In this document: positions 63,878-64,000 of the stretch, piece by piece
Numbering within the stretch: position 1 is the first letter of the stretch
Layout of the letters: each line of letters begins with the position of its first letter
Assembly: GCF_000737865.1 (NCBI RefSeq)
Contig: NZ_CP007287.1
Location: 247,647 to 311,646 of the forward strand
Reading direction: 5' to 3'
From: Bifidobacterium coryneforme
GTDB lineage: Bacteria > Actinomycetota > Actinomycetes > Actinomycetales > Bifidobacteriaceae
DNA length: 64,000 nt
Translations under genes and position numbers: made by a program
Notes under the pieces: generated by a model
Database searches by the model: none
Seen by the model: only the letters and a program-made list of their open reading frames with translations
What the model was told of the DNA's origin: nothing

Positions 63878-63946
63878 GCGGGTATATTATCTTTTTGTTG
63901 TGCTACCGGCTTGTTGAATCAGGTCGGCGCGCTACGAAAAGAGAAA

Positions 63947-64000
63947 GCCCCCGTCGTCTAGCGGTCTAGGACTACGCCCTCTCACGGCGCCAACACCGGT
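63947..64000 (+). tRNA. tRNA-Glu (anticodon CTC), cut by window end
   Basis: The first 54 bases of a tRNA: acceptor GCCCCCG, D arm with GTCTAGCGGTCTAGGAC, anticodon stem and loop CGCCCTCTCACGGCG giving anticodon CTC, and the start of the T arm. The 3' part lies beyond position 64000. It directly follows gltX. Confidence 0.92.

Overview
The window reads as chromosomal DNA of a high-GC actinobacterium, most likely a Bifidobacterium. The clues are the rpsF-ssb-rpsR-rplI block, an anaerobic class III ribonucleotide reductase pair (nrdD-nrdG) behind NrdR boxes, a fused RmlC-RmlD protein, strong AAGGAGG ribosome sites alternating with apparently leaderless genes, and rhamnose-type cell-wall polysaccharide genes. 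Species was not determined; an insect-associated lineage is only a guess. Identifications rest on reading motifs and on remembered family sequences; no database search was run.

Layout. 1-12.5 kb holds mixed housekeeping genes: a cut-off secreted protein, a SWIM/SNF2 helicase, a glycerol-type aquaporin, a polysaccharide deacetylase, an R-specific alcohol-dehydrogenase-like SDR, an MFS carrier, a pyrimidine-dimer-glycosylase-like protein, NhaA behind a 15-G run, and a divergent HxlR regulator/NAD(P)-binding pair. 12.7-18.5 kb is a co-directional minus-strand cluster that looks like fructoselysine (Amadori product) catabolism: frlB deglycase, frlD kinase, a GntR/UTRA regulator, an amidohydrolase-like protein with an altered metal site and a YfcC-type permease, all behind one promoter carrying a perfect 20-bp palindrome. 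18.5-25.9 kb is a visibly more A/T-rich accessory block ending at tRNA-Ser(GGA). It holds a McrB-N/DUF3883 nuclease-like protein, a MarR-DHA2 efflux pair and a 792-aa protein of unknown function with a glycine/alanine-rich membrane region.

26-29 kb has MntH and MntR, divergently arranged with a candidate Mn operator. 29-48.7 kb is a cell-surface polysaccharide locus: a multispanning GT-C-like protein with a probable 3' frameshift, a secreted GH25 lysozyme with ricin-type repeats, GT2 enzymes, two tandem DUF2142 paralogues, rmlB, fused rmlCD, rmlA, a Wzm/Wzt-type ABC exporter, and a 1387-aa glycosyltransferase built from two repeated halves. RmlABCD would supply dTDP-rhamnose, the glycosyltransferases would assemble the polymer and the ABC exporter would move it out.

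49-64 kb is conserved: the ribosomal/SSB operon with a structured leader, a MIF-family tautomerase, GtrA, MFS, a histidine phosphatase, a DUF805 protein, an ABC permease plus lipoprotein (NMT1/THI5-like) lacking a nearby ATPase, nrdD-nrdG, gltX, and the 5' part of tRNA-Glu(CTC) running off the end.

The best candidates for something new are the fructoselysine cluster with its odd amidohydrolase, the accessory block with the 792-aa protein, and the duplicated giant glycosyltransferase. Starts were chosen from ribosome sites and often lie inside the longest open frame.
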